Shown in pieces: positions 8,208-18,158 of a DNA stretch of 64,000 nt (its first letter is position 1; each line of letters opens with the position of its first letter). Source of the DNA: an uncultured Bacilli bacterium. GTDB lineage: Bacteria > Bacillota_I > Bacilli_A > RF39 > UBA660. The translations under genes were made by a program, and so were the position numbers. The notes below the pieces were generated by a model, which did not search any database, was not told the origin of the DNA, and saw nothing but the letters and a program-made list of their open reading frames with translations. The stretch is taken from contig CAKOQV010000001.1 in NCBI GenBank assembly GCA_934101345.1, positions 62,001 to 126,000 of the forward strand, read 5' to 3'.

Positions 8208-8972
8208 ATGGAAATATATATATATATAATAATATTTATTTTTGGAACAGTGATGGGAAGTTTTCTTAATAATTTAGCTGTGAGACTATCTAACAACGAA
8301 TCTATATTATATCCTAGAAGTCATTGCCACTGTTGTCAACATAAACTTAGATGGTACGAATTAATACCAGTAGTATCTTATGTTATACAAGGTGGTAAAA
8401 GTAGATGTTGTCATAATAAAATACCAATAAGTTACTTATTAGTTGAAGTTATTACTGGAGTATTATTCTGTACTTCTTACCATTCATTTGGTTTTAGTTA
8501 CAACTTTGTTATTAGTTTAATATTTATATCTAGTTTAGTTACTATTATTGTAAGTGATATTGAATATATGATTATATTAGATGAAGTTATAGCGGTAACT
8601 GCAATTTTAATTATACTACTTGAACTTATCTTCTTTGGACTTGAATATACTGCTGATAAAATTATTGCAGGAATACTTGCTTTTATTACTATGTATGTGA
8701 TAAAATTAATAGGGGATAGGCTATTTAAGAGAGAATCTATGGGTGGAGGAGATATTAAATTAATGTTTCTATTTGGAATAGTAATTGGATATCCTCTATG
8801 TATATGTGATATATTTTTAGCTACTTTTATTGCTTTTCCAGTAGCAGTTTATATGTTGTTTAGTAGAAAAGATAATTTAATACCTTTTGGGCCATTTCTA
8901 GCAATGGCTGCAATACTAATACATATATCTAAAGTTGATGTAGTTAGTATATTAAATTTCTTTAGCAAATAA
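8208..8972 (+). CDS. Prepilin peptidase (A24 family)
   Basis: A 254-residue polytopic aspartic protease that cleaves and N-methylates type IV prepilin-like proteins. The N-terminal methylation domain has the first zinc Cys pair C40 and C43; in the second pair the first Cys position reads Ser (KSRCCHNKI, Cys at 67 and 68). Catalytic aspartates are D117 in VSDIEY and D182 in GGGDIKL, the conserved GxGD-type motif. It lies 8 bases after the F protein and is probably co-transcribed. Its substrate pilin is not evident here. Confidence 0.92.
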   Translation: MEIYIYIIIFIFGTVMGSFLNNLAVRLSNNESILYPRSHCHCCQHKLRWYELIPVVSYVIQGGKSRCCHNKIPISYLLVEVITGVLFCTSYHSFGFSYNFVISLIFISSLVTIIVSDIEYMIILDEVIAVTAILIILLELIFFGLEYTADKIIAGILAFITMYVIKLIGDRLFKRESMGGGDIKLMFLFGIVIGYPLCICDIFLATFIAFPVAVYMLFSRKDNLIPFGPFLAMAAILIHISKVDVVSILNFFSK

Positions 8973-8987
8973 GGAGGAATGTATATT

Positions 8988-11042
8988 ATGGAAACTAAAA
9001 TTTCAATGAAAACGATATATTTGATTTTAGTTATAACTATAGGTTTGATTGGTCTCGGCGTTGGTTCCACTTTTGCAGTTTTTACTGCAAGTGCAGAGAT
9101 TAATAGTCCAATATATTTTTCTACTAGTTTAACTTATGATAGCGATATTTATGAATCTATAGATGTAGTTGTTGGTGCTAACTCTACTAGAGATATTAAT
9201 TTTGCAATTTATAATGATGATAGTATTGCTAATGTTAATTACGCTGTATGGTATACATATAGTGGAAATAGTAATGATTTGACATTTGGTGTAAACTATT
9301 CCGAACAAAATTGTTCTACACCGAGTGGTGTTCTTGATTTGAATGGTTATAATGTATTAATTAGTGTTACTAATAATACTTCTAGTAACATTACTTTTAC
9401 TATTGGTGTTAGCACAAGTAAAGATGATATTGTTTTACCTAGTTATATGAAAATAGTTCCTAATAATATTATTTATTATGTTTTTTATAATGCTAATAGT
9501 GGTGATAGCAGTACGTTGCCTTCAAGGCAAATTAAGCGTAAAGGTGTTTCGTTAACATTGAGTGATGTGGTTCCCAAAAGAGAAGGTTATACATTTGAAG
9601 GCTGGAATAATATTAACGCTGGTACTGGTACTACATATCAACCCGGAGCTACATATACTGTTGATGATGATGTTATATTGTTTGCACAATGGAAAAAAGT
9701 TAATAAGTATACTGTAACATACAATGCTAATAATGGTAGTAATGCTCCTAGTAGTCAGATTAAAACAGAAGACGTTCCTTTGACATTGACTACTGCTATT
9801 CCTACTAGAAGTGGTTTTGAATTTGTTGGATGGAATACTCAGGCCGATGGTAATGGTACACCTTATCAACCTGGAAGCACATATACTGTTAATGCCAATA
9901 TAACTCTTTATGCTAAATGGGTGCAAATATTTACTATTTCATATAATGCTAATGGTGGTAGCAACGCTCCTAGTGCGCAAACAAAAAAATATGGAGAAAC
10001 ACTAACACTTAGTAGTCAGAAACCTAAAAGAACTGGTTATACTTTTAATGGTTGGTATCTTAATAGTGGGGGAACTGGTACTTCATATCAACCTGGAAGT
10101 AAATATACTGCAAATGCAAATGCAACTTTATACGCTAAGTGGACTGCTAATAAAATTTATATTAACTATTATACTAATGGTGGTAGTTTAACACAAGATA
10201 GTATTAATAGAGGATACTATGTTGATTCAAATGGTCTTATACATAAGAATGGTGTTAATTATATTACTACTTTAAATTATGGTGATTCTTTAACTTCAGA
10301 TGGTCTTATTGATTATAATAGTAGTAATAATCTTGAAATTGTTAAATCGGGATATTCTGCACCTTCTGGTAAGGAATGGATAGATAAAAATTCTGCTAAA
10401 ACTTATAGCCAATCTTATGTTTATAGTTATTCTGATTTTTGCGATGCTAGTAATGGCAATTGTACTACAAGTTTAATTGTCAATTGGAGTGTTGGCTCTG
10501 ATACTATTAATGATTATAGATGTATAAATAATAGTTTTTACTATATAACTAATTGTGTTGGTCAAACTTGTTATTATAATAATAAGTATTGTAGAGTTGA
10601 ATCGGGTGTTGTAACTAGAAGTAGTCTTCAATATTGTAGTAATGAATCTATTGATGGTGATGCATGTACAAGAACTGGATATAAATATCATCTTTCAACT
10701 TGTAAAGCAAATGTTTGTAACTATACACAATTAAATGGTTCTACTGCTACTGGTACTGTTAATAGATGTGATGTTATTAAAGTTTCTTGTGGCTCTCACA
10801 CTAAATCTATGTATGTTACTTCAAGTAATGGATTAAATTGTCGTAAGAGTCCTAATACATCTTCAGATGTTGTTGTTTCAATACCTAAATGTACTAAGTT
10901 AGAAGTTGGTCTTGATGAGGTTTCTAGTGGATGGTATTATATGCCTACTGTTACTTTATCAAATGGATATGGTGGATATAATACATATAATTCATGCTAT
11001 TTATCTGCAGATTCACTTAGTACTACTAGTAATTGTGGTTAA
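8988..11042 (+). CDS. Large secreted/surface protein with InlB-type repeats and SH3-like end
   Basis: About 684 residues. The N-terminus has a long hydrophobic segment ending GVGSTFAVFTASAEI, which looks like a SipW-dependent (TasA-type) signal. Residues about 35-155 form a beta-rich domain. Three InlB B-repeats (Listeria-Bacteroides repeat, PF09479 type) lie at about 165-238, 242-311 and 315-385, each ending in a TLYAKW-like motif. A Cys-rich part (about 455-600) precedes a bacterial SH3-like segment (LNCRKSPNTSSDVV to WYYM). ATG 8988 is preferred over ATG 8979, which is one base from AAGGAGG. Follows the prepilin peptidase, but no prepilin motif is seen. Likely adhesive or surface role (inference). 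Confidence 0.75.
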   Translation: METKISMKTIYLILVITIGLIGLGVGSTFAVFTASAEINSPIYFSTSLTYDSDIYESIDVVVGANSTRDINFAIYNDDSIANVNYAVWYTYSGNSNDLTFGVNYSEQNCSTPSGVLDLNGYNVLISVTNNTSSNITFTIGVSTSKDDIVLPSYMKIVPNNIIYYVFYNANSGDSSTLPSRQIKRKGVSLTLSDVVPKREGYTFEGWNNINAGTGTTYQPGATYTVDDDVILFAQWKKVNKYTVTYNANNGSNAPSSQIKTEDVPLTLTTAIPTRSGFEFVGWNTQADGNGTPYQPGSTYTVNANITLYAKWVQIFTISYNANGGSNAPSAQTKKYGETLTLSSQKPKRTGYTFNGWYLNSGGTGTSYQPGSKYTANANATLYAKWTANKIYINYYTNGGSLTQDSINRGYYVDSNGLIHKNGVNYITTLNYGDSLTSDGLIDYNSSNNLEIVKSGYSAPSGKEWIDKNSAKTYSQSYVYSYSDFCDASNGNCTTSLIVNWSVGSDTINDYRCINNSFYYITNCVGQTCYYNNKYCRVESGVVTRSSLQYCSNESIDGDACTRTGYKYHLSTCKANVCNYTQLNGSTATGTVNRCDVIKVSCGSHTKSMYVTSSNGLNCRKSPNTSSDVVVSIPKCTKLEVGLDEVSSGWYYMPTVTLSNGYGGYNTYNSCYLSADSLSTTSNCG

Positions 11043-11060
11043 ATAATAATTATTAAAATA

Positions 11061-11090
11061 AAAGTAAATATAAATTGTTTACTTTTTTTT
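11061..11090 (+). terminator. Rho-independent terminator
   Basis: AAAGTAAA (11061-11068) pairs with TTTACTTT (11078-11085) followed by T residues; ends the pilus-type operon. Confidence 0.8.
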
Positions 11091-11099
11091 ATAAATACC

Positions 11100-11124
11100 T
11101 GGTGTAAAAAATATGTATAACACC
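11100..11124. promoter_or_regulatory. Inverted repeat abutting the parC -35 box
   Basis: GGTGT...ACACC arms (about 11101-11124) lie directly upstream of TTGAAA at 11125. It could be a repressor site; no known operator consensus is recognised. Confidence 0.3.
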
Positions 11125-11153
11125 TTGAAAACAAAGGAAAAATATTATATAAT
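11125..11153 (+). promoter_or_regulatory. parC promoter
   Basis: TTGAAA (11125-11130), 17-base spacer, TATAAT (11148-11153): good SigA-type match, 19 bases before the parC start. Confidence 0.75.
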
Positions 11154-11171
11154 TGGTATGGTGGTAAATAT

Positions 11172-13688
11172 ATGGAAGAGATTATTAAGAGAATATATGA
11201 TTATTCTTTGGAAGATATAATGGGTGAAAGTTTTGGAAGATATTCTAAATATATTATTCAAGATAGAGCTATTCCTGATGTTAGAGATGGATTAAAACCA
11301 GTACAAAGAAGAATATTATATTCTATGTATAAAGAGCATAATACTTATGATAAGCCTACTAAAAAGAGTGCTAATGCTGTTGGTATGGTAATGGGTAATT
11401 ATCATCCACATGGTGATAGTTCTATATATGAGGCTATAGTTAGAATGAGTCAGCCTTGGAAGAATGAGGCACCTTTAATAGAAATGCAAGGTAATAATGG
11501 TTCTATCGATGGTGATAGTCCTGCTGCTAGTCGTTATACTGAAGCAAGACTTTCTAAAATAGCAGGAGAACTTCTAAGAGATATTGATAAGACTGGTATT
11601 GTACCTATGGCTCCTAACTACGATGATAGATTATTAGAACCTACAGTACTTCCAAGTAGATTTCCTAATTTACTTGTAAATGGTACTACAGGTATTAGTG
11701 CTGGTTATGCTACTAATATGCCTCCTCATAATTTAGGTGAAGTTATTGATGCTACTGTATTTAGAATAGATAATTCTAATAGTAGACTTGATACAATAAT
11801 GAATTATGTCAAAGGACCTGATTTTCCTACTGGTGGTATAGTACTTGGTTTAGATGGTATTAAACAGGCTTATGAAACTGGTAGAGGAAAAATATATATA
11901 AGGGCTAAAGCTGTTATTGATAAAAATAAGATTATTATTAATGAAATTCCTTATGATGTTAATAAATCTTTACTTGTTCGTAAAATAGATGAAGTAAGAT
12001 TAGATAAAAAACTTGATGGTATAGTGGAAGTAAGAGATGAATCAGATAAAGATGGACTACAAATAACTATTGATTTAAAGAAAGATGCTGATGCTAATAA
12101 TATTCTTAATTATTTATATAAGAATACTGATTTACAAATATCTTATAACTTTAATAATGTTGTTATTGTTAATCGTAGACCAATGCAACTTGGGTTACTT
12201 GGAATATTAGATGCTTATATAGCTCATCAAAAGGAGATTGTATATAAAGGTACAGAATATGACTTAAAGACCGCTAGAGCAAGTTATCATATTATGGAAG
12301 GTTTAATTAAGGCTATATCTATATTGGATGAGGTTATTGCATTAATAAGAAGAAGTAAGAATAAGGCTGATGCTATTATTAATTTAGTTAAAGAGTATGA
12401 ATTTACTGATAAACAAGCTGAGGCTATAGTTAATTTACAACTATATAGACTTACTAATACTGATATTGTTACTTTAGAGGAAGAAATGAAGAAATTAGCA
12501 GAAAAGATTAAGTTATATGAGGAAATATTAACTAGTCCAGAAAAACTCAATTCAGTTATTAAGGATGATCTTAGAAAAATTAAGAAGGAGTATGCTATTC
12601 CTAGAAGAACAGAAATTAGGGATGAGGCTGCTGATGTTAAGGTTGATACTACGAGAATGATACCTAAAGAACAAGTAGTAGTAGTGGTTACCAATGAAGG
12701 ATATATTAAGAGAGTTCCTTATAGAAGTTATAGTTCTTCTAATGGAGAGGATACATTACTTAAAGAAAATGATTATACTATTGGTATGTATAATATTAAT
12801 ACTACTGATGTAATGTTATTATTTACTAATTTAGGTAACTATTTATATTTACCAGTATATGATATACCTGAATGTAAATGGAAAGATTTAGGAAAACATA
12901 TTAGTAATATTATACCATTAATGGATAATGAAAAAATAGTATATTCTATGTTTGTTAGTGATTTCGATAAAGAAAAATATATTACAAGTTTTTCTAAGAA
13001 TGGTATGATTAAGAGAACTTTACTTAATGAATTTAAAGCACAGAGATATAGTAAACCTATTAAGATGATGAATCTTAAAGATGGTGATGAAATAGTTAAT
13101 GTTACTGACTCTAGTGATAGTGAAGTATTTATTGCTACTTCATGTGGTTATGGACTATGGTATGATATTAGTGAGGTTCCAGTAGTAGGAATTAAGGCTG
13201 CCGGTGTTAAGTCTATTAATTTAAAAGATGATTATGTAGTCAGTGGTATATTATTTGATGCTGGTAGTGAATATATTACAATACTTACTGATAAAGGTAC
13301 TGGTAAGAGAGTTAAATTATTAGAATTTGAAAAGACTTCAAGAGCTAAGAGAGGAATACTTCTTATGAAGGTAATTAAGAGTAATCCTAGTAAGATTATT
13401 AGTGTTTATATTGAAGACTCTAAGAGTTTAATTGGTATTGTATCTGATAATTATACTAAAGAAGTTAAGATTACAGAGATTCCTATTATGGATAGATATA
13501 GTAATGGTTCTTATGTAATCAAAGATAGAATATTATCTTCTTATAATATTAAAGGTATGGAAACATATAATGATAAGGAAAAGGAAGATAAGACTTTGGT
13601 TAAGGTAGAGAAGAGTGCAGTATCTTTGAAAGAGATAGATGATAAGTTATCTAATATTGATAGTATTATTAATGATTCTTATGAGTAG
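11172..13688 (+). CDS. parC: DNA topoisomerase IV subunit A
   Basis: An 838-residue type IIA topoisomerase A subunit. The DNA-cleavage domain shows RDGLKPVQRRIL (about 38-49), YHPHGDSSIYE (77-87) and the active Tyr122 in AASRYTEARL; the C-terminal region forms beta-propeller blades. ParC is preferred over GyrA because of the wording of the QRDR and tower region (GNNGSIDGDSPAASRYTEARLS is split across 108-127) and because no QRRGGRG GyrA box is seen in the C-terminal domain. With ParE it decatenates daughter chromosomes. parE is not adjacent; the gene has its own promoter and is followed at once by murF. Confidence 0.85.
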   Translation: MEEIIKRIYDYSLEDIMGESFGRYSKYIIQDRAIPDVRDGLKPVQRRILYSMYKEHNTYDKPTKKSANAVGMVMGNYHPHGDSSIYEAIVRMSQPWKNEAPLIEMQGNNGSIDGDSPAASRYTEARLSKIAGELLRDIDKTGIVPMAPNYDDRLLEPTVLPSRFPNLLVNGTTGISAGYATNMPPHNLGEVIDATVFRIDNSNSRLDTIMNYVKGPDFPTGGIVLGLDGIKQAYETGRGKIYIRAKAVIDKNKIIINEIPYDVNKSLLVRKIDEVRLDKKLDGIVEVRDESDKDGLQITIDLKKDADANNILNYLYKNTDLQISYNFNNVVIVNRRPMQLGLLGILDAYIAHQKEIVYKGTEYDLKTARASYHIMEGLIKAISILDEVIALIRRSKNKADAIINLVKEYEFTDKQAEAIVNLQLYRLTNTDIVTLEEEMKKLAEKIKLYEEILTSPEKLNSVIKDDLRKIKKEYAIPRRTEIRDEAADVKVDTTRMIPKEQVVVVVTNEGYIKRVPYRSYSSSNGEDTLLKENDYTIGMYNINTTDVMLLFTNLGNYLYLPVYDIPECKWKDLGKHISNIIPLMDNEKIVYSMFVSDFDKEKYITSFSKNGMIKRTLLNEFKAQRYSKPIKMMNLKDGDEIVNVTDSSDSEVFIATSCGYGLWYDISEVPVVGIKAAGVKSINLKDDYVVSGILFDAGSEYITILTDKGTGKRVKLLEFEKTSRAKRGILLMKVIKSNPSKIISVYIEDSKSLIGIVSDNYTKEVKITEIPIMDRYSNGSYVIKDRILSSYNIKGMETYNDKEKEDKTLVKVEKSAVSLKEIDDKLSNIDSIINDSYE

Positions 13689-13697
13689 GTGTTATAT

Positions 13698-15059
13698 ATG
13701 ATTTATGTAAAAGATATAATTGATAAATTTAATGGTAAATTATTATGTGGTGATATTAATTTAGTACTTGATAATTTTTCTCACGATACTAGAACTATTC
13801 AAGAAGGGGATGTTTATGTAGGTATTAAGGGAGAATCTTTTGATGGTAATAAGTTTTATAAAGATGCTCTTGAAAGGGGGGCTAAGGCTTGTATACTAGA
13901 TAATATTGATGTTAATCATATTCCTTTGGAATATAAGGATAGAACTATTGTTTTAGTAGAGGATTCATTGAAATGTATACAGGCTCTTGCTAGATATAAA
14001 AGAAGTTTATATGATATTCCAGTAGTAGGGGTTACTGGTAGTGTAGGTAAGACCTCTACGAAGGATATGATATATGCAGTACTTAGTACTAAGTATAAGG
14101 TACTTAAAACTGAAGGTAATAACAATAATCATATTGGTCTTCCTTTTACAATACTTAGATTAAAAGATGAAGATATTATGGTCATTGAAATGGGTATGAA
14201 TAATTTTGGTGAAATATCTTTTCTTACTAATATAGCTAAACCTACAATAGCGGTAATTACTAATGTAGGTACTGCTCATATTGGTAACTTAGGTTCTAGA
14301 GAAAATATAATGAAGGCTAAATTAGAAATAATTGAAGGACTTAATGGACCACTTATTATTAATAATGATAATGATATATTACATGATAATATAAATTACA
14401 TTAGGTCTTTAAATAAGGTTATTACTATTGGCATAAACAATGATAGTGATTATATGGCTAAGGATATTAATAGTGATTTAACTGAGTTTAAAATAGATAA
14501 TAACAATATTAAATGTAATATTGGTAATACTGCTTTTATATATAATTCTTTAGTAGCTTATGTAATGGGGGTATTATGTAATGTTGATAGAGAAAATATT
14601 AAAAAAGGTATTGAGACTTTTAAACTTACTAGTAATAGATTAGAGTTTAAAAAATTAAATAATGGAGCTACTTTGATAGATGATACTTATAACGCTTCAT
14701 TAGATTCTATTAAATCTTCACTAGAGATTTTAATTAGAAGAGAAGGTAAGAGAAAGATTGCCATAATTGGTGATGTTTTAGAACTTGGTACTTTTAGTAA
14801 GAATCTTCATGAAGAAATAGGTAAGGTATTACTTAATAGTGATTTAGACTATATTATTACTATTGGTAATGAAACTAAGTATACTGATGAATATTTAAAA
14901 AATAATAATTATGATAATTTAAAACATTTTAATAATGAAAATGAATCTTATGGATATATAGATGATTTGCTTAAAGATGGAGATTTGGTATTGTTTAAGG
15001 GATCACATGGTATGCATCTGTCTAATATTATTAAATATTTAATAGATAATGAAAAATAG
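13698..15059 (+). CDS. murF: UDP-N-acetylmuramoyl-tripeptide--D-alanyl-D-alanine ligase
   Basis: A 453-residue Mur ligase adding D-Ala-D-Ala in the last cytoplasmic step of peptidoglycan precursor synthesis. The ATP-binding motif GVTGSVGKTST is at about 111-121, followed by EGNNNNHIG (the MurF-type NNxxG region), MGMNNFGEI, and IDDTYNASLDSIKSS near 335 in the C-terminal domain. ATG at 13698 is preferred because AGGTG (13687-13691) is correctly spaced, whereas GTG at 13689 overlaps it. It follows parC without a gap and is probably co-transcribed with it. Confidence 0.93.
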   Translation: MIYVKDIIDKFNGKLLCGDINLVLDNFSHDTRTIQEGDVYVGIKGESFDGNKFYKDALERGAKACILDNIDVNHIPLEYKDRTIVLVEDSLKCIQALARYKRSLYDIPVVGVTGSVGKTSTKDMIYAVLSTKYKVLKTEGNNNNHIGLPFTILRLKDEDIMVIEMGMNNFGEISFLTNIAKPTIAVITNVGTAHIGNLGSRENIMKAKLEIIEGLNGPLIINNDNDILHDNINYIRSLNKVITIGINNDSDYMAKDINSDLTEFKIDNNNIKCNIGNTAFIYNSLVAYVMGVLCNVDRENIKKGIETFKLTSNRLEFKKLNNGATLIDDTYNASLDSIKSSLEILIRREGKRKIAIIGDVLELGTFSKNLHEEIGKVLLNSDLDYIITIGNETKYTDEYLKNNNYDNLKHFNNENESYGYIDDLLKDGDLVLFKGSHGMHLSNIIKYLIDNEK

Positions 15060-15090
15060 TTATATGTAATGTATAATTATTATTTCAAAG

Positions 15091-15123
15091 AAAAATCGAA
15101 GGATTTTTTATCCTTCGATTTTT
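15091..15123. terminator. Bidirectional terminator between murF and the PBP gene
   Basis: A 14-bp perfect stem, AAAAATCGAAGGAT (15091-15104) with its complement at 15110-15123. It serves both converging genes and overlaps the PBP stop codon (15108-15110). Confidence 0.85.
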
Positions 15124-18100
15124 ACTTTTCTTGTTATCTTTTTAGTTATTTTATTATATGTAGCAGAGTAGGTTATTTCAACTTCCTTGTCAGCTTCAAG
15201 TCTATTTATTTCATCTTCTAATTCAGATTTTGATTTGTATGTGTTATTATTTAGTGTATATGTTATATCACTTAATAGAGTTACATTTTTATCATTATAT
15301 TTTACTATTATTCCTTTTTCATTGTAGTTTCCTTTAGTTACTGATAATGAACTATTACCCGATAATGAAATTTCTAATTCTTTGTCATTATTTATACCAT
15401 TAGTATTAATTGTTACTTTGGTTTCATCACTAGCATTATCTTTAAAGTTTTTATATTCTGCGCGAATAACTATATCTGTGCTACCATTTGAAGTTGGTTT
15501 GTAAGTATATTCAGTGCTTTTACTATCTATGAAGTCTATTAGTTCAAGCTTACCAGTATTTGTTTTTTGATATATACCAAATCCAAAGCCTCCAAGGGTA
15601 TTGTTATTATAATTTAATCTTGCTTGAAGATAACTTGCTGATTGATTACCATAAACTGAATTACTAAAATATTTACTTAGATATGCACTATCTAATACAT
15701 CTGGAGTTTTAAAGTTCCAAGTTAATTTATAATTATTTCCTTCTTTTGTACTCTTTAGATTTGTTACTGCTGGTAACTTAGCATATCTTTGTGATACTTC
15801 AGTAGGTTGGGTGCCCTTTTTAAAGTATTCTGTTATTTTCATACTATCTGGTGTATATTCACTAGGTAGTTGAGCAGGCCATGTTTCTTTTTCTACTGTT
15901 ACTGCTACTACTGAAGAAGGTATTTCCCATTTTTTAGTAGTTTTTGGTATTGTTTTTATTACATAGCTCATTAAATTATCTTTTGGAGCACTGGCACTAC
16001 TTAGGTAATGTGTACTATCTACTTCTTTGTACCCATACCATAAGGCTACTGAATATTCTGGAGTATAAGCTACTGTCCAAAGATCTGCAACGGATCCTAC
16101 TGGAATACCTTTTGCTCTACATGTTGCTTCTGGTAAGTTAGATGTACCTGTTTTAGCTGCTACTGTGGAACCATAGACTCTAGCGCCACCACTGAATGCA
16201 TGTTCAACGGCATATTGAAGTACATTATTCATTAAATATGCTGTTGAGTCTGACATTACTTTTTCTTTCTGATATTCTTTTAATTCGCTTGTTACTATAG
16301 TTTTATCAGAATTACGATATTCTATTTTAACGACGGCATGTGCTTCAATATGATATCCACCATTAGCGAAACTTGCATAGGCTTCAGCCATATCTAGTGG
16401 TGTTACACCATTTGACATACCACCAATTGAATATGCTTCATTTAATAAATTGTCTCCACCATTATCATATTTTTTATAGTTTGTATCTTTTGCACTATAG
16501 GCAATATCTATTCCTAAAGAACTAACAAATTTTGCGATGTTCTTTTTATCTACTTGTTGGAAGGCTTTTAATGCTGGAACATTTCTTGATACACTAAGTG
16601 CTTGTCTCAAAGTGATTAATCCTTGATAACTACTATCCCAGTTTCCTACTGATGGGCCATTGGTATATGTCCAAGGTTCATCATTGAATAGGGTATATGT
16701 TGAAAAGTCGTTGTATTCAAAGCCTGGGCCATAATCAAATAATGGTTTAGCTGTACTTCCTGGTTGTCTATAAGCTTGAGTAGCAAAGTTAAAGCTTCTT
16801 TCGCCTTCACGATTTCTTCCTGCACCTACAGCAGCTATTGTACCATCATTAACATTTGTTACTGCTATTCCAGCTTGAATATCATCATTTACCCAATTTT
16901 TATAAGAAGTTCCATTTAGTACATCATTGATACCATCTTGAATACCTCTATCAAGACCAGTATATATTTTCATTGGTACTAGTGCCGGATTGTCACCAGT
17001 TAATTTTTCTACTTCATCGATTACTGTATCAACATATCCTTGATAATCAGTATCTGCTTTAGCTCCTACTAACATACTTTCTATTGATACGGCTTGTGCC
17101 ATTTTCATTTCGTCTTCAGTTATATATCCATGTCTAACCATTAATTTTAAAACGGTATTTCTTCTTTCTTCGGCTTTTTCTGGATTTCTATATGGATTAT
17201 ATTTATTTGGCGCTTGATACATACCTGCAAGTAATGATGCTTCAGGAAGACTTAATTCTGATACATCTTTGCCAAAATAATATTTGCTTGCTTCTTCAAC
17301 TCCATACACACTTCCGCCCAGACAACTATCATTTACATAGAATTCTAATATTTCTTCTTTAGAATATTTCTTTTCCATAAAGAATACGGATAAGTATACG
17401 TCTTGAAATTTTCTTATTATTTTTTTGATTTTATTTGTTTCTAAGCTATCTTTTTTTGTAAGATTATTTTTTACTGTCTGCATGGTTAGAGTGGATGCAC
17501 CACCGGCATCATCTCTACCAATTAAGTTAAGAGCAGTTGCTTTTAAGAATCTTGCCATATCAACACCATTATGCTGATAGTATCTGGAATCTTCGGTAGC
17601 TACGATAGCGTCTACAAGGACTTGGGGTAATTGATCATAGGTTACTGATTCTCTTTTTTGCACTCCTAAGGTAGCAAATTCATTACCATCTTTATCATAT
17701 AGTACAGTTTGATCTTGATTTACTAAGGCGTTTGGATCAAAACTTGAAGTACTAATTACAATATAAATCATAAAAGCTGCTATTGAAAATATACAAAAAA
17801 TAGCAAATCCTAACAATATAATTAATATTTTTCTTATAACATTCTTTTTATCTTTATTTTTTCTTTCTTTTTTATTTTTTATTTTTTTATTTTGAGGTTT
17901 AATTTTTTTCTTTTTGTCATCTTTTACTTTTCCTCTTCTACTACTTGAACTCACAAATTCAACTTCCTTTCTTTCTAATAAATTATCTTTATTATTACCT
18001 TCTTTTTTCTTTTTTATGATACTCATTATTTTATTTGAATTAAGGTATATAATATATAATGGTGAAGTAATAATTAATATAAATAACCCTTTTACTTTGA

Positions 18101-18158
18101 AAATTATAATACTTAAAATAGTTATTATTATAAATAATATGCTAATTATTATGTTCAT
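15108..18158 (-). CDS. ponA: Class A penicillin-binding protein (PBP1-type)
   Basis: Bifunctional peptidoglycan synthase. A GT51 transglycosylase domain carries EDSRYYQHNGVD, GGASTLTMQ and ILEFYVNDSCLGG; the transpeptidase domain carries STAK (SxxK, in QPGSTAKPL), SRN (SxN) and KTGTSN. A C-terminal extension has FN3-like beta structure (NLKSTKEGNNYKLTW). The full frame gives 1016 residues with two extra N-terminal hydrophobic segments and a 17-base overlap with recU. A shorter start, GTG at 17954 behind GAAAGGAAG, would give 948 residues with a basic cytoplasmic tail and one membrane anchor, closer to the family norm. The recU-ponA order is conserved in Bacilli. Confidence 0.9.
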   Translation of the reverse strand: MNIIISILFIIITILSIIIFKVKGLFILIITSPLYIIYLNSNKIMSIIKKKKEGNNKDNLLERKEVEFVSSSSRRGKVKDDKKKKIKPQNKKIKNKKERKNKDKKNVIRKILIILLGFAIFCIFSIAAFMIYIVISTSSFDPNALVNQDQTVLYDKDGNEFATLGVQKRESVTYDQLPQVLVDAIVATEDSRYYQHNGVDMARFLKATALNLIGRDDAGGASTLTMQTVKNNLTKKDSLETNKIKKIIRKFQDVYLSVFFMEKKYSKEEILEFYVNDSCLGGSVYGVEEASKYYFGKDVSELSLPEASLLAGMYQAPNKYNPYRNPEKAEERRNTVLKLMVRHGYITEDEMKMAQAVSIESMLVGAKADTDYQGYVDTVIDEVEKLTGDNPALVPMKIYTGLDRGIQDGINDVLNGTSYKNWVNDDIQAGIAVTNVNDGTIAAVGAGRNREGERSFNFATQAYRQPGSTAKPLFDYGPGFEYNDFSTYTLFNDEPWTYTNGPSVGNWDSSYQGLITLRQALSVSRNVPALKAFQQVDKKNIAKFVSSLGIDIAYSAKDTNYKKYDNGGDNLLNEAYSIGGMSNGVTPLDMAEAYASFANGGYHIEAHAVVKIEYRNSDKTIVTSELKEYQKEKVMSDSTAYLMNNVLQYAVEHAFSGGARVYGSTVAAKTGTSNLPEATCRAKGIPVGSVADLWTVAYTPEYSVALWYGYKEVDSTHYLSSASAPKDNLMSYVIKTIPKTTKKWEIPSSVVAVTVEKETWPAQLPSEYTPDSMKITEYFKKGTQPTEVSQRYAKLPAVTNLKSTKEGNNYKLTWNFKTPDVLDSAYLSKYFSNSVYGNQSASYLQARLNYNNNTLGGFGFGIYQKTNTGKLELIDFIDSKSTEYTYKPTSNGSTDIVIRAEYKNFKDNASDETKVTINTNGINNDKELEISLSGNSSLSVTKGNYNEKGIIVKYNDKNVTLLSDITYTLNNNTYKSKSELEDEINRLEADKEVEITYSATYNKITKKITRKVKIEG

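Noticed and set aside
9552..9926. A 124-residue minus-strand frame within the InlB-repeat gene.
   Set aside because: It is a shadow of a repetitive coding region, lacks a ribosome site and has no family features.
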